A stretch of DNA of 64,000 nucleotides from Pseudovibrio exalbescens DSM 16456 (GTDB lineage Bacteria > Pseudomonadota > Alphaproteobacteria > Rhizobiales > Stappiaceae). The position numbers were made by a program, and so were the translations under genes. Positions 26,616-35,951 of the stretch are shown here, in pieces. The notes under the pieces are model-generated. The model saw nothing but the letters and a program-made list of their open reading frames with translations. It was not told the origin of the DNA and searched no databases. How positions within the stretch are numbered: position 1 is the stretch's first letter; every line of letters starts with the position of its first letter. The stretch is taken from positions 124,001 to 188,000 of the forward strand of contig NZ_KE383919.1 of NCBI RefSeq assembly GCF_000422785.1, written 5' to 3'.

Positions 26616-27932
26616 TCAATTGGTCTGTGTTTTCCAATTGACATCGCTTTCCGGCAACACGAACACCTGCCCCGGATAAATCAGGTCCGGATCACGAATT
26701 TGCCGGTCGTTGGCTTGATAGATTGTCGTGTAGCGCATGCCTTCCCCATACAAGCGGCGGGAGATGGTCCAGAGATTGTCCCCTTTTCGAATGATCACAT
26801 TGGGCAGTTGGCCTACACCAGCCTCGATGGTTGCGCCAGCGCCGCCGGAGGCAGTGCCCGTGGCCACAGCCTGCAGAGGCCGCAGGATCACCTGATCATC
26901 CGCCTTGGCGAACGTTACCTGAGCCCGCGCAACGACCTTGCCATCGCTGCCCTTCACTTCATCAGCGCGCACGTTCACGTCACCGACTGCGATTTGCTGA
27001 TTGCCCTGAACGAGCCAACGGCCGTTCTTGTCGGTCTGGGTTTCCCCAACCAGCTCATCTCCTACATACACGCGTACCTTGCTGCCCGGTTCGCCTTCAC
27101 CGGCCACATACACCTTGCCTTCCTGAGATTCCACAGCCTGAACGCGCAAGCTTGATTGCGGCAGAGTTTGCTGCGTTGCGGACGCGTCTCCAGCTTGGTT
27201 GGTGGCTTGGGAAGATGAGACAGCGCCCACCACAATATTGCTCTCTTCGGTCTTTTGAACCGATGCGGTTTTGGTTTCTGACGGTTGCGCCTCAGGCACC
27301 TGAAGCACGGTTGACGGTCCCTTCGGATCGTTCAGCACCACCAAAACCTCTTCGCTGGCATCCTTGGGGATGGATACGGCGATGCGCTGGTCAGAAACAG
27401 TCTTTTCCGATTTGCCGTCCGCGGCTTCCCGCGTGGCCTCAAGGCTTACATCGTGATCGCCGGGCTTGAGTGGCTTTTCCAAGACAATGGCAAACTCGCC
27501 ATTCTTGTTGGCAACGCCCTTGCCGAGCACTTCACCATTGGAGATGACAGCAACGATTGCTCCTGCTTCCGAACGGCCCGCCACCACGGCATCGCCGGAA
27601 GGCTCAACACGCATGACGTCGAAGGACGGCTTGATGGTTGGCGTCACTTCCACACTTGAGGCCACACCATCCTCATCCGGAGACGAGTGAGGATCAATGG
27701 AAGCGACCTGCATATCCTGTTCATCAGCGGCCGCCTTGTCTTCCGCATCAGAGGCCGCGCTCCGTCCCGACTGGGCGCCGGATCCCTTGACCTTCGTGAC
27801 CAGCGGTGCATCCTTGGCAGTTTGCTCTTGCGGGGATGAGCCAGTGTTCAACACATAGACGCCCACACCAATGGCAACTACAGCCACAAGCGTTGCTGTC
27901 CCCAAAAGCCAGTTCATCCCATTGTTCGACAT
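26616..27932 (-). CDS. LysM-domain cell-envelope protein with Ig-like repeats
   Basis: The protein has about 438 residues. One N-terminal membrane anchor (LLGTATLVAVVAIGVGVYVL) precedes an acidic, Ser/Ala-rich linker. Two bacterial Ig-like modules share a pattern (VEPSGDAVVAGRSEAGAIV and GKVYVAGEGEPGSKVRVYV). A C-terminal LysM (IIRKGDNLWTISRRLYGEG and NDRQIRDPDLIYPGQVFVLP) binds peptidoglycan. The start ATG at 27932 has AGGGA just upstream, whereas a longer frame to 27986 does not. Similar LysM/Ig proteins are common in Rhizobiales, and their exact role is unknown; structural attachment to the wall is the best guess. Confidence 0.9.
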   Translation of the reverse strand: MSNNGMNWLLGTATLVAVVAIGVGVYVLNTGSSPQEQTAKDAPLVTKVKGSGAQSGRSAASDAEDKAAADEQDMQVASIDPHSSPDEDGVASSVEVTPTIKPSFDVMRVEPSGDAVVAGRSEAGAIVAVISNGEVLGKGVANKNGEFAIVLEKPLKPGDHDVSLEATREAADGKSEKTVSDQRIAVSIPKDASEEVLVVLNDPKGPSTVLQVPEAQPSETKTASVQKTEESNIVVGAVSSSQATNQAGDASATQQTLPQSSLRVQAVESQEGKVYVAGEGEPGSKVRVYVGDELVGETQTDKNGRWLVQGNQQIAVGDVNVRADEVKGSDGKVVARAQVTFAKADDQVILRPLQAVATGTASGGAGATIEAGVGQLPNVIIRKGDNLWTISRRLYGEGMRYTTIYQANDRQIRDPDLIYPGQVFVLPESDVNWKTQTN

Positions 27933-28151
27933 TGTTCCCTGTCCGCTCCTGTCGTCGCGCTGCGGTTTCCGCGCGCGCTCATGCACCTTCTTTTGGCACC
28001 TTTTAGTCGATCTCTCAATATCTTACACAAGTTCACGTGGTTTCGCACTAGTGTGCGACAGATTTGTCTTTCCGCCGCCGCCCAACCTGATAGATTTGGG
28101 GGATGACCTCATCAAGCATCAACCCCAGACCAAAACGGGCAACCGATCACT

Positions 28152-28754
28152 ATGAATGAACTAAAAACAATCTGTGTTTATTGCGGTTCCGGTGAAGGAA
28201 CCAACCCGGCATACGCAAAAGCGGCCGAGACGCTGGGGCGCTTGCTGGCACAAAATGACATTCGCCTTGTCTACGGCGGTGGCTCCGTTGGCCTGATGGG
28301 CATTGTGGCGCGGACCGTCCTAAAACACAACGGCACTGTGACCGGTGTTATTCCGGAATTCCTCAAAAACCGAGAGGTCATGCTGGAAGAAGCCCATGAT
28401 CTGATCGTCACCAGTGACATGCACGAGCGCAAACGGCTGATGTTTGAAAAGGCCGACGCCTTCATCGCCCTGCCGGGGGGAATCGGAACACTGGAAGAAC
28501 TGGTGGAAATGCTCACCTGGGCGCAGTTGGGACAGCACCAGAAGCCTGTATTGCTGGCCAATGTTGATGGCTTCTGGGAACCGCTGAAAACCCTTCTGCA
28601 GCACATGCAGCAGGAAAAGTTCATCCGCGATGAAGCCGAGGTTCGCTACGAAGTCGCAGATCGCATTGAAGATGCCATCCCGCTACTGCGTCAGTCGATC
28701 CAAAAGCCGATTCTTCACAAAGACAGGGCTGTGGGTACGGTCGCCCAATACTGA
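28152..28754 (+). CDS. LOG-family (cytokinin riboside 5'-monophosphate phosphoribohydrolase-like) protein
   Basis: This 200-residue Rossmann-like protein shows the LOG signature PGGIGTLEELVEMLTW (111-126), the upstream YGGGSVGLMGIVA turn and a HERKRLMFEKADAFIALP segment. Plant and bacterial LOG enzymes remove ribose phosphate from cytokinin nucleotides or hydrolyse AMP-like nucleotides. In bacteria the physiological substrate is often unsettled. The N-terminus has CVYCGSGEGTNPAYA. It is single, divergent from the LysM gene by about 220 bp and convergent with rarD. A clear member of the family sometimes labelled lysine decarboxylase, a historic misannotation. Confidence 0.94.
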   Translation: MNELKTICVYCGSGEGTNPAYAKAAETLGRLLAQNDIRLVYGGGSVGLMGIVARTVLKHNGTVTGVIPEFLKNREVMLEEAHDLIVTSDMHERKRLMFEKADAFIALPGGIGTLEELVEMLTWAQLGQHQKPVLLANVDGFWEPLKTLLQHMQQEKFIRDEAEVRYEVADRIEDAIPLLRQSIQKPILHKDRAVGTVAQY

Positions 28755-28787
28755 CACGCGGCGGCACCGCCGCCCCACCTTGAAGAC

Positions 28788-28806
28788 GCCGGGCCAACGG
28801 CCCGGC
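28788..28806. terminator. Hairpin between the LOG gene and rarD (convergent)
   Basis: GCCGGGCC (28788-28795) and GGCCCGGC (28799-28806) form a perfect 8-bp stem with a 3-nt loop directly after the rarD stop on the minus strand. No clear T-run on either side, so it is a probable two-way 3'-end structure. Confidence 0.45.
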
Positions 28807-28807
28807 T

Positions 28808-29743
28808 TCAGCCGGCTTGGTTCCGCTTGCGTTTTCGATGACCGCGGACGCTGTCCACCGTGAAAATCGCCAGGGCAATCCAGATCACCACAAAACCGGT
28901 CAACCGTTCCGTGGAGAGTGGCTCGTTCCAAACCCACACTGCAAACATGAACTGCATTGATGGCGCCACGTATTGCAGAAAGCCGATGTAGGTCAGTGGC
29001 AATCGCCGGGCACCGAAGGCAAACAGTGTCAGGGGCGCTGCGGTTACCAACCCTGTTCCCACAAGAGCCACCAGCAACCACGGATCTTGAGCGGGCACGA
29101 CGGTAAGCCCCTGCCCGGCAAAGTAAAACAGGCCAAAAATTGCAAGAGGTGATGCAATCAGCACCTCACCGAGCTGACCGGAAATCGCGCCAACAGGCGT
29201 GCGTTTGCGAACGAGACCGTAAAGGGCAAACGAAAACGCCAGCGTGAGCGAAATCCAAGGAAACACGCCCAGTTGCAGGGTCTGGTAAAGAACGGCAGCC
29301 GCAGAAAGGACCAGCGCGAACAGTTGGCCGCGGGACAGGCGCTCTTTGAGAAAGACCACGCCCAGCGCCACACTTATCAACGGGTTGATGAAGTAACCCA
29401 AGCTTGCGTCCAACACTCGGTCCGCTTCCACCGAGTAGATGAAAACGAGCCAGTTGGTGGTTACCAGAACCGAGGCCAACACGACAAAACCAAATACTTT
29501 TCGGCTTGCCACAACATCGCGCAACTGATCGAGCCGCCCCGCTAGCGCCAGGTATCCGCCAACAAAAAGCACGGAGCCGAGGATGCGATAGCAAATCACG
29601 ATCATTGCCGGCACGTCTGCCGTGAGTTTGTAATAGGCGGGCACAACGCCCCACATCAGGTAGGCTCCCAACGCCGACAAAAGCCCGAGCTTGAAAGCCC
29701 GGGCTTCCTCTGACTGGAGACTGGTCAAATCCGACGTGACCAT
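28808..29743 (-). CDS. rarD: EamA/RarD family permease
   Basis: This 311-residue membrane protein of the drug/metabolite transporter superfamily has ten predicted hydrophobic helices in two repeats. RarD-type landmarks: GLLSALGAYLMWGVVPAYYK near the start, VTTNWLVFIYSVEADRVLDA, SLGYFINPL, and LPLTYIGFLQYVAPSMQFM. The ATG at 29743 was chosen for AAGGAG 7 bases upstream; the longer frame lacks it. RarD was named for chloramphenicol resistance but the true substrate is unknown. It starts 42 bp after cimA, so co-transcription with cimA is possible. Confidence 0.92.
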   Translation of the reverse strand: MVTSDLTSLQSEEARAFKLGLLSALGAYLMWGVVPAYYKLTADVPAMIVICYRILGSVLFVGGYLALAGRLDQLRDVVASRKVFGFVVLASVLVTTNWLVFIYSVEADRVLDASLGYFINPLISVALGVVFLKERLSRGQLFALVLSAAAVLYQTLQLGVFPWISLTLAFSFALYGLVRKRTPVGAISGQLGEVLIASPLAIFGLFYFAGQGLTVVPAQDPWLLVALVGTGLVTAAPLTLFAFGARRLPLTYIGFLQYVAPSMQFMFAVWVWNEPLSTERLTGFVVIWIALAIFTVDSVRGHRKRKRNQAG

Positions 29744-29785
29744 CGGCCCACTCCTTGCACGTCTCGCCTGCGCCGTGGGGCGCAA

Positions 29786-31387
29786 TCAGGCGGCCGCTTG
29801 TTGTGTCTTGAAGATGATGTAGCGCACAGAATCCGTAAGCGCTCTAAACGAAGCATCCACAATATTGCTGGATACGCCCACTGTAAACCAGCGCTGGCCC
29901 GTCCGTTTGTTCATGCTTTCGATCAGGACGCGGGTAACAGCGCCAGTGCCGCCATCGAGGATACGCACCTTGTAGTCAATCAACTCCAGATGATCTATGA
30001 CTTCCTGATAGCGTCCCAAGTCCTTGCGCAGAGCCAGGTCCAGCGCGTTGACCGGACCATTCCCTTCCGCCACTGACATATGGGTTTGACCGTCAATCTC
30101 CACTTTCACAACGGCTTCTGACACCGTGACCTGATCGCCAACCGCATTGTAACGACGCTCCACACCGGTTCGAAACGAGATCACGTTGAAGTAGTCCGGC
30201 ACCGAGAACAGGCGGCGACGGGCCATCAACTCAAAGGAGGCATCGGCCGCTTCATAGGAATAGCCCTGAGCTTCCAGTTCCTTTACTTCGGCAAGCAAGG
30301 CATCAAGACGAGGATCATACTTGTCGGCCTCAATTCCAAGGCGCTTCAGTTCTCCCAAGAGGTTGGATTTACCGGCCTGATCCGACACCAGAACGCGGCG
30401 CTGGTTGCCGACAACTTCCGGCGGCACATGCTCATAGGTTTCGGGCTCTTTCAGAAGAGCCGAGGCGTGAATGCCCGCTTTGGTAGCAAATGCACTGCGG
30501 CCCACATATGGCGCATGCAGGTTCGAAGTTCGATTCAGGATTTCATCGAAAGCCCTTGAAATCGTTGTGATATCACGCAGTGACTGCTCGCTGATACTCA
30601 AGTCATAGGCATCCTTGAACGGTGCCTTCAGCATCAAGGTCGGGATCAACGTGATCAAGTTGGCGTTGCCACAACGCTCGCCAATGCCATTGAGTGTGCC
30701 CTGGATCTGGCGGACGCCTGCGGACACTGCTGCGAGTGAATTCGCCACGGCATGCCCTGTATCATCGTGGGCATGTATGCCCAAATGATGGCCCGGCACA
30801 ACCTCCTGCACCGCTTTGACAGTGCTTGCGATTTCATCCGGAAGCGTTCCCCCGTTGGTGTCGCACAACACCACCCAACGCGCCCCTGCGTCGAAGGCAG
30901 CCTTGGCACAAGCCAATGCAAACGAGGGGTTCGCCTTGAAGCCATCAAAGAAGTGCTCGCAATCAACCAGCGCTTCTTTGCCGGCCTCGACAGCTGCTGC
31001 CACGCTTTCGGAAATGCCCTCAAGGTTCTCCTCATTGGTGGAGTTGAGGGCCACCTTGACGTGATAGTCCCAGCTCTTTGCCACGAAGCAGATTGCATCT
31101 GACTGGCTTTGCAACAGGACCTGCAGCCCCGGATCATTGGAGGCGGATCGTCCTGCACGCTTTGTCATGCCAAAAGCGGTGAACGTGGCATTCTGGGTGC
31201 GCTTTTTTTCGAAAAACTGACTGTCCGTCGGATTTGCACCGGGATAGCCGCCTTCCACATAGTCCACGCCGAGACGGTCCAGCAAACCGGCGATGGCGAT
31301 CTTTTCATCTACGGAGAAGTCGACACCGGATGTCTGCGCCCCGTCGCGCAGAGTTGTATCAAAAAGGTAGAGCCGTTCCTTGGCCAT
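29786..31387 (-). CDS. cimA: Citramalate synthase (alpha-isopropylmalate synthase family)
   Basis: The 533-residue enzyme condenses pyruvate and acetyl-CoA to (R)-citramalate, a threonine-independent entry to isoleucine. The TIM barrel begins LYLFDTTLRDGAQTSGVDFS, the metal-binding HAHDDTGHAVANSLAAV lies near 210, and LNGIGERCGNANL follows. The C-terminal 150 residues are a LeuA-type allosteric dimerisation domain. The N-terminal pattern and the length match the TIGR00977 citramalate group rather than isopropylmalate or homocitrate synthases. It stands 95 bp after cysS, with rarD behind it. Confidence 0.93.
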   Translation of the reverse strand: MAKERLYLFDTTLRDGAQTSGVDFSVDEKIAIAGLLDRLGVDYVEGGYPGANPTDSQFFEKKRTQNATFTAFGMTKRAGRSASNDPGLQVLLQSQSDAICFVAKSWDYHVKVALNSTNEENLEGISESVAAAVEAGKEALVDCEHFFDGFKANPSFALACAKAAFDAGARWVVLCDTNGGTLPDEIASTVKAVQEVVPGHHLGIHAHDDTGHAVANSLAAVSAGVRQIQGTLNGIGERCGNANLITLIPTLMLKAPFKDAYDLSISEQSLRDITTISRAFDEILNRTSNLHAPYVGRSAFATKAGIHASALLKEPETYEHVPPEVVGNQRRVLVSDQAGKSNLLGELKRLGIEADKYDPRLDALLAEVKELEAQGYSYEAADASFELMARRRLFSVPDYFNVISFRTGVERRYNAVGDQVTVSEAVVKVEIDGQTHMSVAEGNGPVNALDLALRKDLGRYQEVIDHLELIDYKVRILDGGTGAVTRVLIESMNKRTGQRWFTVGVSSNIVDASFRALTDSVRYIIFKTQQAAA

Positions 31388-31482
31388 GTGTCATGTCCCT
31401 GACTGGAAGTGGCGTGCCGATCAGATTTCGCCTCCTTTGTTCGAGGTCTCCTCCCAACCTGACCAGCACGCATCCTGAGTTT

Positions 31483-32931
31483 TTAGGTTTGTTTCAGTTC
31501 CCAGGTGGTTTCGATTTCACCCGTTTCCTTGTTTTTCTGATCCTTCAAAATAATGCCTTCTGCGGCCAGCTCGTCACGAATGCGGTCGGACTCGGCAAAG
31601 TCCTTGGCTTTTCGTGCTTCAAGCCGGCGCGCAATGGACTCCTCAACGCGCTGTTTCAAGGCCGGGTCAATGCTTTCGAGCGCAGACTGCTCTTCTTCCT
31701 GCGTGGCCTCTACCCATGCCTTGGGGTCGAAACCGAGGAAAGCCAGCGAATCCGCCAGTTGTTGAGCCGCATCCCGATCACCAGAACGGGCTGCACGGGC
31801 TAACTTGTGGAGCGAAGCAAAGGCGCGCGGCGTGTTCAAGTCATCCAACAACCCGTCCACGACGTCCTGAACCGGTTTGGGGTCGGCACTGGGTACCACA
31901 TCAAGTTTGATGAACAGGTCCGTCCAACGCTTGATCTGCTTGTCAGCTTCCTGAAGCCCCTTCTCGGTGAAATCGATGGGCTGCCGGTACTGCGTTTGCA
32001 ACAGCGTGTAGCGAATGGCCTCACCCGGCCACTTGCGGCCACCCAGTCGATCCGTTTCAAGAAGCTCGTGAACGGTGAAGAAGTTGCCAAGAGACTTGGA
32101 CATCTTCTCCCCTTCAACCTGCAGGAAGCCGTTGTGCATCCAGACATTGGCCATGACCGGCGTCCCATGGGCGCATCGAGACTGGGCAATTTCGTTTTCG
32201 TGGTGAGGAAACGTCAGATCAATCCCGCCACCGTGAATGTCAAAAGTCGTTCCCAGATGCTTGGCAGACATGGCCGAGCATTCGATATGCCAACCCGGCC
32301 GCCCCGGACGTTCTATACCGCAGGGGCTATCCCAGCCCGGCTCACCTTCTTCCGATGGCTTCCAGAGAACAAAGTCGGTCGGATCCTTCTTGTAGGTGGC
32401 CACCTCCACACGAGCACCTGCGATCATCTCGTCAAGCGAGCGACCAGAAAGCTGACCGTAGTCTTCCATGCTCGGCACATGGAACAACACGTGATCATCG
32501 GCAACGTAGGCATGGCCTTTTTCGACCAAGGTTTCGATGAGTTGCTTCATCTCTTCGATGTGTTCGGTTGCCCGAGGCTCAATGTCCGGCATCTGTGCAC
32601 CGAGCGCGCCCATATCCGCGTGGAACTGGGCCGCCGTCTTTTCAGTCAGATCCCGAATGGAAACACCTTCTTGCGCGGCGCGCGCGTTGATCTTGTCGTC
32701 AACGTCGGTGATGTTGCGCACATACGTGACATGGTGCGCGCCATAAAGAAGCCGAAGCAGGCGTGCCAACACGTCAAACACAACCACAGGGCGTGCGTTG
32801 CCCACATGCGCATAGTCATAGACGGTGGGACCACACACATACATGCGCACGTTGTTCTCATCGATGGGAACAAACTCTTCCTTTGTTCGCGTGAGCGTGT
32901 TGGTGAGCATCAATTTATTGTGAGCGCTCAT
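31483..32931 (-). CDS. cysS: Cysteinyl-tRNA synthetase
   Basis: CysRS charges tRNA-Cys. The 482-residue class I enzyme has the zinc/HIGH region [18 protein letters not shown] (about 30-47), a [15 protein letters not shown] zinc Cys and [11 protein letters not shown], and the KMSKS loop [12 protein letters not shown] near 275. A C-terminal anticodon-binding helical part (about 350-482) ends in Lys/Glu-rich sequence. Length normal for bacteria (about 460-480). Confidence 0.97.
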   Translation of the reverse strand: MSAHNKLMLTNTLTRTKEEFVPIDENNVRMYVCGPTVYDYAHVGNARPVVVFDVLARLLRLLYGAHHVTYVRNITDVDDKINARAAQEGVSIRDLTEKTAAQFHADMGALGAQMPDIEPRATEHIEEMKQLIETLVEKGHAYVADDHVLFHVPSMEDYGQLSGRSLDEMIAGARVEVATYKKDPTDFVLWKPSEEGEPGWDSPCGIERPGRPGWHIECSAMSAKHLGTTFDIHGGGIDLTFPHHENEIAQSRCAHGTPVMANVWMHNGFLQVEGEKMSKSLGNFFTVHELLETDRLGGRKWPGEAIRYTLLQTQYRQPIDFTEKGLQEADKQIKRWTDLFIKLDVVPSADPKPVQDVVDGLLDDLNTPRAFASLHKLARAARSGDRDAAQQLADSLAFLGFDPKAWVEATQEEEQSALESIDPALKQRVEESIARRLEARKAKDFAESDRIRDELAAEGIILKDQKNKETGEIETTWELKQT

Positions 32932-33207
32932 AAATGCGGATCTCCTGGCCAGCTGGCCGGGGCGTCCATCTCACGAAAAAAGGCAGAAAGGAACGGCCAC
33001 AGCCAGCGATGTCGCTAGCTGCAAATAATGGTGATGATAGAAGAAATGTGCATCGCCGTTTTCATGACCTTGCTTTTCGCCGATTGTTGCGTACAGGTCA
33101 AGATGCTGCGTGCAATCCTCACTAAAGTTTCTAGGGTTAATTATTCCTATAACTCGGGGCAAACCTCCCTCTACGTGCTGTCTGTAACAAAAAGGAAGCT
33201 ATCGCTC

Positions 33208-35064
33208 GTGACTTCCCTGCGTTTTTATTTGAGTGCCTGTGTCGCCGTTCTGTGCTTGGTCAGTTCTGCTGCCATTGCCGAGAACTCTGTTCAAAATCAA
33301 GTTGTTGACCCTCTCGGGCTGCACGACAACGATGCGGTTTTGGCGGCGGCCGTACCGGGTCCGGGCCGACAAGAAACCGCAGACAGCGCAGCTCCTGCCG
33401 CCAGCCAATCAGTTCCTGAACCTGCGGTTGAACCATCCGCAAAAACACGAATCAAATCGATTGAACCATCGGTTGCAGCTCCGGAAACCACAGCAACCAC
33501 GGAGACCTCAGACCCATTGGCCGGCCGGGATGCCTTCGACCGGGGAGTTTTCCGCAGTTTTTTGAAGAAGGCTCCTCGTCTTGAAGGCGATGAAACCAAA
33601 GAAGCTGTCATCGATTTTTATCGTGGACGGCGCCATGAAAGCCTCTGGACGAAGGGCAAAGGCTTGTCGGTTCAAGGTGAAGCCTTGATCAAACAGGTTC
33701 GCTCGGCCCCGGACCACGGGTTGAAACAGGAAGACTATCTGCCTCACGCGTATTTGACTCGGAATGGCGGATTGTCGGATTGGCCGGCCCAGCACGAGGT
33801 GGAGCTGGACCTGACCCTCGCCTATCTGGCGCTGGCAGATGACCTGGCATCGGGTGCGGTGGATCCCATGTCGACCGGCTCTGAGATTTACCTGCAGCCC
33901 AAGCATCTGAGCGTCGAGGACCTTCTGGAGCGTCTCGACGAGGCTAAATCCATTCCCGCGTTGATGGCATCTTTTGCGCCCAAGGACCCTGCCTATGCAA
34001 AACTGCAGGAAAAGCTGAAGCATTATCGTCAGCTCGCCGCCCGCAAGAGCTATACCCACGTGCCTTCTGGAAAGACATTGCGCAAGGGCGATGTGGATGC
34101 ACGTGTGCCGGCCCTGAAACGTCGTTTGTCCGAAGAAGGGTTTTACAAGGGATCGCTGGACGATACCGATCAACATTACGATGGAGATGTTGTGGAGGCC
34201 GTCAAGGCGTTTCAGCGGGCCAATGGCCTCAGCGCTGATGGGGTTGCCGGGCGAAATACCTTTACGACGCTCAATATCTCGCTTGAGCAACGAGTGCGCC
34301 AGATTGAGGCCAACCTCGAGCGTTTGCGTTGGTACGATTATCAGGCAACAGGCAGTTTCGTGGACGTCAATATTGCCGATCAAACCTTGAAGGTTGTACG
34401 CAATGGGCTCACCATTCACCAGACGCGGGTTGTTGTCGGCAAACCGAAGTACAAGACCCCCATCTTCTCCCACGCCATTTCTTACGCGGAAGTCAACCCA
34501 ACCTGGACCATTCCGCGCTCAATTGCCTTGAAAACCTATTTGCCCATGTTGCAACGAGACCCGACCGAGGTCATGCGCCGGGGCATTCGCGTCTTTCACG
34601 GCAACCGGGAGATTGACCCGCGCAGCATCATCTGGAGTACGGTCAAGCCACGCTTCTTCAATTTCACGCTGCAGCAACGTCCTGGACGGAACAATGCACT
34701 GGGCGGGGTGAAGTACATGTTCCCCAATCGGCACGCCATCTACCTGCATGATACGCCGTCCAAGCATCTGTTTTCGCGCAGTGGACGGGCGTTCAGCCAT
34801 GGCTGCATTCGCGTTGAGAACCCTTTCGACTTCGGGGACCTCCTCTTCAAGGATGAGGGATGGGACAAGGATCGGTTGATGAAGCTGAGATCCAAGTCCT
34901 CCAACCCGCAACGCATCAACCTGTCCAACAAGGTGCCCGTGCATCTGCGCTATTTCACAGCCTTCGTCGATGCTGCGGACACCGTGCAGTTCCGGTTCGA
35001 CATCTACGGCAATGACGCCCGCCTGATTGAGGCTCTGGAGACCCGCAGCGCGCCTTTCTCCTGA
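33208..35064 (+). CDS. L,D-transpeptidase, YcbB/LdtD-like, with peptidoglycan-binding domain
   Basis: This periplasmic peptidoglycan crosslinker has about 618 residues. From the N-terminus: a Sec signal (FYLSACVAVLCLVSSAAIAE), a low-complexity Pro/Glu/Ala linker, a YcbB scaffold-like domain (YRGRRHESLWTKGKGLS and LPHAYLTRNGG), a PG_binding_1 module (VPALKRRLSEEGFYKG to GLSADGVAGRNTFTTLN) and a YkuD catalytic domain ending in SHGCIRVENPFDFG with the active Cys. The GTG at 33208 follows AAGGAAG and gives a clean signal peptide. The frame stays open to an ATG at 33028 but those 60 residues lack a pattern. It is single, divergent from cysS. Confidence 0.92.
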   Translation: MTSLRFYLSACVAVLCLVSSAAIAENSVQNQVVDPLGLHDNDAVLAAAVPGPGRQETADSAAPAASQSVPEPAVEPSAKTRIKSIEPSVAAPETTATTETSDPLAGRDAFDRGVFRSFLKKAPRLEGDETKEAVIDFYRGRRHESLWTKGKGLSVQGEALIKQVRSAPDHGLKQEDYLPHAYLTRNGGLSDWPAQHEVELDLTLAYLALADDLASGAVDPMSTGSEIYLQPKHLSVEDLLERLDEAKSIPALMASFAPKDPAYAKLQEKLKHYRQLAARKSYTHVPSGKTLRKGDVDARVPALKRRLSEEGFYKGSLDDTDQHYDGDVVEAVKAFQRANGLSADGVAGRNTFTTLNISLEQRVRQIEANLERLRWYDYQATGSFVDVNIADQTLKVVRNGLTIHQTRVVVGKPKYKTPIFSHAISYAEVNPTWTIPRSIALKTYLPMLQRDPTEVMRRGIRVFHGNREIDPRSIIWSTVKPRFFNFTLQQRPGRNNALGGVKYMFPNRHAIYLHDTPSKHLFSRSGRAFSHGCIRVENPFDFGDLLFKDEGWDKDRLMKLRSKSSNPQRINLSNKVPVHLRYFTAFVDAADTVQFRFDIYGNDARLIEALETRSAPFS

Positions 35065-35181
35065 GCATTTACAAAGATGAACGCCAGTTGAACGCTGTAC
35101 TCAGCAAAGCTTCAACCTCTGTGGTCTATGGTCTGCTCAAGATCAACGCCTTTCGAGGCACCGAATTTGAGGAGACAGACC

Positions 35182-35277
35182 ATGACACGGATTTTCTTCG
35201 GTTCCGTCGCTCTTGCCACGCTGATTGCCAGCCCGGTCGTCATGCTCGCCACTGTTTTGATGGCAGCAGGCGTTTAA
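35182..35277 (+). CDS. 31-residue small hydrophobic protein (candidate)
   Basis: A short open frame, MTRIFFGSVALATLIASPVV, continues to a total of 31 residues and ends TAA. The ATG is preceded by AGGAG 8 bases upstream, an excellent ribosome site that does not serve any other start. The product is one hydrophobic helix with a single basic residue near the N-terminus, as in small membrane proteins. It lies between the L,D-transpeptidase stop and the convergent creA stop, overlapping the latter by 4 bp. No homologue is known to me. Could be a chance frame, but the ribosome site argues against it. Confidence 0.45.
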   Translation: MTRIFFGSVALATLIASPVVMLATVLMAAGV

Positions 35278-35777
35278 CTCTCCATATAGTCACCGCATTG
35301 GGGCGCCGGATTGTCGCCCCACGGCATGATAGGCACCGTAGAGGTGGAGTTTTTCGGGCTGCCCTCTACCAGTTTGTCGGAATAGACCAGATAGACCAGC
35401 GTGTTGCGCTTGGCATCACAACCGCGAACGATGCGCATCTTCTTGAAGAAGATCGACCGGCTTTCACGGTACATTTCATCGCCCTGCTCGAACTTCTCGG
35501 TAAACTCGATGGGGCCAACCTGACGGCATGCCAACGAAATGTCCGAGACTTCTTCGGCTAGTCCCAGCATTCCGCTGAACCCACCCTTTTCGGGCACCGT
35601 GAAGTGACAGGCCACACCTTTCACCAGTGGGTCGTCAATGGCATAGGTTGCAAGTTTGTGGTCCGGGCTCATGAACTTCCATACAGTCGACTTCTTGAAA
35701 ATCAGGTCCGGCTCCTGCGCCAAGGCGGGGGAAAGCGCCAGTCCAAAAGCAAGAATGGAAATAGAGGCAATCTTCAT
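35274..35777 (-). CDS. creA: CreA-family periplasmic protein
   Basis: The 167-residue protein has a Sec signal (MKIASISILAFGLALSPALA, cut after ALA). The mature part carries the CreA pattern: IDDPLVKGVACHFTVPEKGG, EVSDISLACRQVGPI, and RNTLVYLVYSDKLVEGSP with TSTVPIMPWG. Function is unknown despite the name from the E. coli cre locus. The start at 35777 has AAGGAG about 10 bases upstream. Longer upstream extensions of the frame are not supported. Two or more Cys in the mature part suggest disulfides. It is single and convergent with the small ORF. Confidence 0.94.
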   Translation of the reverse strand: MKIASISILAFGLALSPALAQEPDLIFKKSTVWKFMSPDHKLATYAIDDPLVKGVACHFTVPEKGGFSGMLGLAEEVSDISLACRQVGPIEFTEKFEQGDEMYRESRSIFFKKMRIVRGCDAKRNTLVYLVYSDKLVEGSPKNSTSTVPIMPWGDNPAPQCGDYMES

Positions 35778-35951
35778 AAAAGGTTTACTCCTTAAAACAC
35801 ACCGGAACCTGATATAAGGATTCCCGTAGGGTTCCCAAAGGGCGGTTCCAAAAAACTGAGATTTTCGGCCACTGGTCACAGTATTGCCAGTGTTATGGGC
35901 GCATACCACGCCCAATTCCATGATTATAGAATACAAACCAAGGTCCACATC

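Noticed and set aside
33028-33207. 60-residue N-terminal extension of the YcbB-like L,D-transpeptidase
   Set aside because: No ribosome site or family match, and a full signal peptide follows the GTG at 33208.
35088-35561. 157-residue plus-strand frame antisense to creA
   Set aside because: It spans two unrelated regions and the first part competes with the better-supported 31-residue frame; composition is random-like.
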